NCBI RefSeq assembly: GCF_006874425.1
Contig: NZ_VIJZ01000009.1
Span: forward strand, 1 to 64,000
DNA from: Paenibacillus ottowii
GTDB taxonomy: Bacteria > Bacillota > Bacilli > Paenibacillales > Paenibacillaceae
Direction of reading: 5' to 3'
Length of the DNA stretch: 64,000 nucleotides
Shown: positions 62,358-64,000 of the stretch, one piece after another
Layout of the letters: each line of letters opens with the position of its first letter
Numbering within the stretch: the first letter of the stretch is position 1
Notes under the pieces: model-generated
Told to the model about the DNA's origin: nothing
What the model saw: the letters and a program-made list of their open reading frames with translations, nothing else
The model's database searches: none
Program-made: the position numbers and the translations under genes

Positions 62358-63734
62358 TTATTTGGAAGAGGCAGCTACTGAAGCTGACAAAGACATAGAT
62401 AAGGCACGACGACTAAAAATACCGTATATCACGGCAATCAGCGTCAACACTGCTGAAAACAAGTATAGATTAACGATACCCAGATGATCTGCAATCCAGC
62501 CCATTAAAAGCAGCGAAATACAAAACGTCAGGCTTGTCAGCGTAGCTTGGGCCGACAGCACCTTGGGCAAATCATGTACGGACACACTCATTTGCATCAT
62601 CGTGCGGCGGGATACGACCGACATTTCCGCAGGTAGTCCCATCAACAACACGATAAGCAGTGTTAGTGGCGGTAATGTGTTCAGTGCGTACCAAGCTGTC
62701 AGCAGCCCGTAGCCTGCCATCCCTACCAGCATAGCGGGCAGCAGTCTGCGCTGCAAATGCTTGACGCAAGCAAGGACTACGATGCCGCCGCCAATCGCCC
62801 CTGCAAAATACGCGGCATTGATGTATCCCCACCATGCCTCGCTCTTGTGCAAGACCTGCTGAGCGAAGGCAAGCGTGAACGCGCCTACCCAAACTGAGCC
62901 TCCTAGCAGGTCAATCATATCCATGAAAATAAGAGCCTTCAGTCTGCGGCTGACTCCAATAAGACTCCAGCCCTCACGCAGTATTTCTTTTTTACGTTTA
63001 GGAGGCACCGCCGGGCTCTCTGATTCCGGGGCATACAGCTTATCTTCCAACTGCGCAGGAGGCAAGTCATGCTGCCCTTGTCCCGACTCGGTTACAGCCT
63101 CAGCAGCCAAGGCATCTCCATTTTGCACCCTTGTTCCTGGATGAAGCAAATAATGGACTTTGCCCTCTAGGGGATCTCGAATCAAGCTGGTGAAGATCAG
63201 CGCTATCATATACAGACCGCCAGCCACCAGCAATGTTTTTTCCGAGCCCAGCATAGCTACGAGTACACCACTAAGCCCCCACCCCGCTAGTTGCACTGTC
63301 TGATCGCTGACCGATACCAGACTGTTGGCCCGCATGAGTCCTTCCCCGGAAGCAAGGCGGGGAATCAGTGCATTGCGCGCAGGGGTGGTCCAGCCGTCCA
63401 GAAAGGACATGGCAGTCACCAACGCAAACACAATTACCCATATGGGCTCTGTGCCTGCTGACCACAAGTGGCCCAGCAAAATGGCGAAGAAAGCCAGTTG
63501 TCCGAACTGAGAAACGAATAAAATAAATGGAAGCTGGAATCGGGCCAAAATGAGCGGGGCCAAAAAGCCGCTGATCATCTGTGCCCCCATTCGCAGCAAC
63601 GGAACGAGCACCGAAGAAAAGATCGAATCTGTCTCATGAAAAACCAAAGACACAAGTGCCATAATGTACAGAATGTCGGCCGCATTGGACATCGTCTGCG
63701 TGCCAAGCAAATAGGTAAAGGAACGCTTGTGCAT
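62358..63734 (-). CDS. MFS transporter
   Basis: 458 residues. Twelve helices; TM1 TYLLGTQTMSNAADILYIMALVSLVF and FLDGWTTPARNALIPRLASGEGLMRANSL resemble the DHA3/enterobactin-exporter-like group. A long charged central loop (about 205-255) and a short tail. No regulator beside it. GGAG lies 13 nt before ATG, a loose ribosome site. Confidence 0.85.
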   Translation of the reverse strand: MHKRSFTYLLGTQTMSNAADILYIMALVSLVFHETDSIFSSVLVPLLRMGAQMISGFLAPLILARFQLPFILFVSQFGQLAFFAILLGHLWSAGTEPIWVIVFALVTAMSFLDGWTTPARNALIPRLASGEGLMRANSLVSVSDQTVQLAGWGLSGVLVAMLGSEKTLLVAGGLYMIALIFTSLIRDPLEGKVHYLLHPGTRVQNGDALAAEAVTESGQGQHDLPPAQLEDKLYAPESESPAVPPKRKKEILREGWSLIGVSRRLKALIFMDMIDLLGGSVWVGAFTLAFAQQVLHKSEAWWGYINAAYFAGAIGGGIVVLACVKHLQRRLLPAMLVGMAGYGLLTAWYALNTLPPLTLLIVLLMGLPAEMSVVSRRTMMQMSVSVHDLPKVLSAQATLTSLTFCISLLLMGWIADHLGIVNLYLFSAVLTLIAVIYGIFSRRALSMSLSASVAASSK

Positions 63735-63783
63735 ATAAGTTAGAATACTCCTTTGTTAATGTAGCTTTTTTACAGCAAAATCA

Positions 63784-64000
63784 TTAGGTCCATTTTAGAG
63801 TTACTCGAAGATTGCCGGTACTTCCGAGATCCGTAATCTGATAGGAAATGGATTTCAAGCCAAGTTGATATAAGGACTGTAAATCCTCCTTAAGACTCCG
63901 CTCTGTTCCTTGATAGCCAAAGGTGAGGGACGTTCCTCCCTTATTTATCATTTTATGAACCTGTTCCTTGATATCAGCGGATGATTTGACCAGCCCTTTG
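63784..64000 (-). CDS. C-terminal end of an unidentified protein (partial)
   Basis: The minus strand is open from the right edge to a TAA at 63784-63786, giving the last 72 residues: SSADIKEQVHKMINKGGTSL, then FGYQGTERSLKEDLQSLYQL, and RVTLKWT at the end. No family recognised. Codon use and the long open frame make it a likely gene, cut by the window boundary. It ends 50 nt before the MFS start and is probably co-transcribed. Confidence 0.65.
   Translation of the reverse strand, partial: KGLVKSSADIKEQVHKMINKGGTSLTFGYQGTERSLKEDLQSLYQLGLKSISYQITDLGSTGNLRVTLKWT

Overview
The window looks like a chromosomal segment of a Gram-positive, endospore-forming, low-to-mid GC bacterium, most likely Paenibacillus of the P. 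polymyxa group. The support is the V1 loop of the partial 16S gene at the left edge, the rrn-ygxA-perR order shared with Bacillus, strong AGGAGG ribosome sites with many TTG/GTG starts, gatCAB, the spore protein YyaC, and a SigB/RsbV/RsbW cassette. Species assignment is inference from memory. Starts were re-chosen from Shine-Dalgarno spacing.

Layout. 1-580: 5' end of a 16S gene (minus) with its boxA leader and two tandem promoters. 0.58-7.4 kb: ygxA, a membrane-anchored GH18 protein, perR, two envelope proteins, an MgtC-type protein and a GNAT. 7.5-10.8 kb: gatCAB. 11-19 kb: small unknowns, an MBL/thioredoxin-like/DedA operon, a methyltransferase with a DUF6483 protein, an FMN-binding protein, a hydrolase, yyaC and DUF1128. 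19-23.3 kb: pirin, PAP2 phosphatase, stress-type membrane proteins (GlsB, YtxH, DUF5665) and CorA. 23.4-32.6 kb: one long minus-strand signalling cluster, REC-PP2C phosphatase > large hybrid kinase > CheR > REC-kinase-REC > rsbV > rsbW > sigB, which is a complete partner-switching route to SigB. 32.8-36 kb: stress proteins, some behind SigB-like promoters, and an NlpC/P60 hydrolase. 36-40.8 kb: CDF metal exporter, ABC-F protein, and an IS30-family element whose transposase carries an in-frame amber codon.

40.8-52.9 kb is the most distinctive region: a divergent, Fur-boxed haem acquisition locus. The left arm encodes a single-NEAT secreted protein, a broken NEAT gene, another single-NEAT protein, a 1326-residue secreted protein with nine NEAT-like repeats, then a lipoprotein/permease/ATPase importer. 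The right arm encodes a second complete importer followed by an IsdG-type haem monooxygenase with its N/W/H triad. No sortase, LPXTG or SLH anchor is visible, so the NEAT proteins look like free hemophores.

52.9-64 kb: an MBL hydrolase, cytochrome bd oxidase cydAB with an unlisted 36-residue CydS-like ORF downstream and a 33-residue one-helix ORF upstream, a MarR/MFS pair whose regulator gene is flanked by inverted copies of one 20-bp operator-like sequence, a CvfC-like HEAT protein, a lysine riboswitch with terminator ahead of a LysP-type permease, a second MFS transporter, and a truncated ORF at the right edge.
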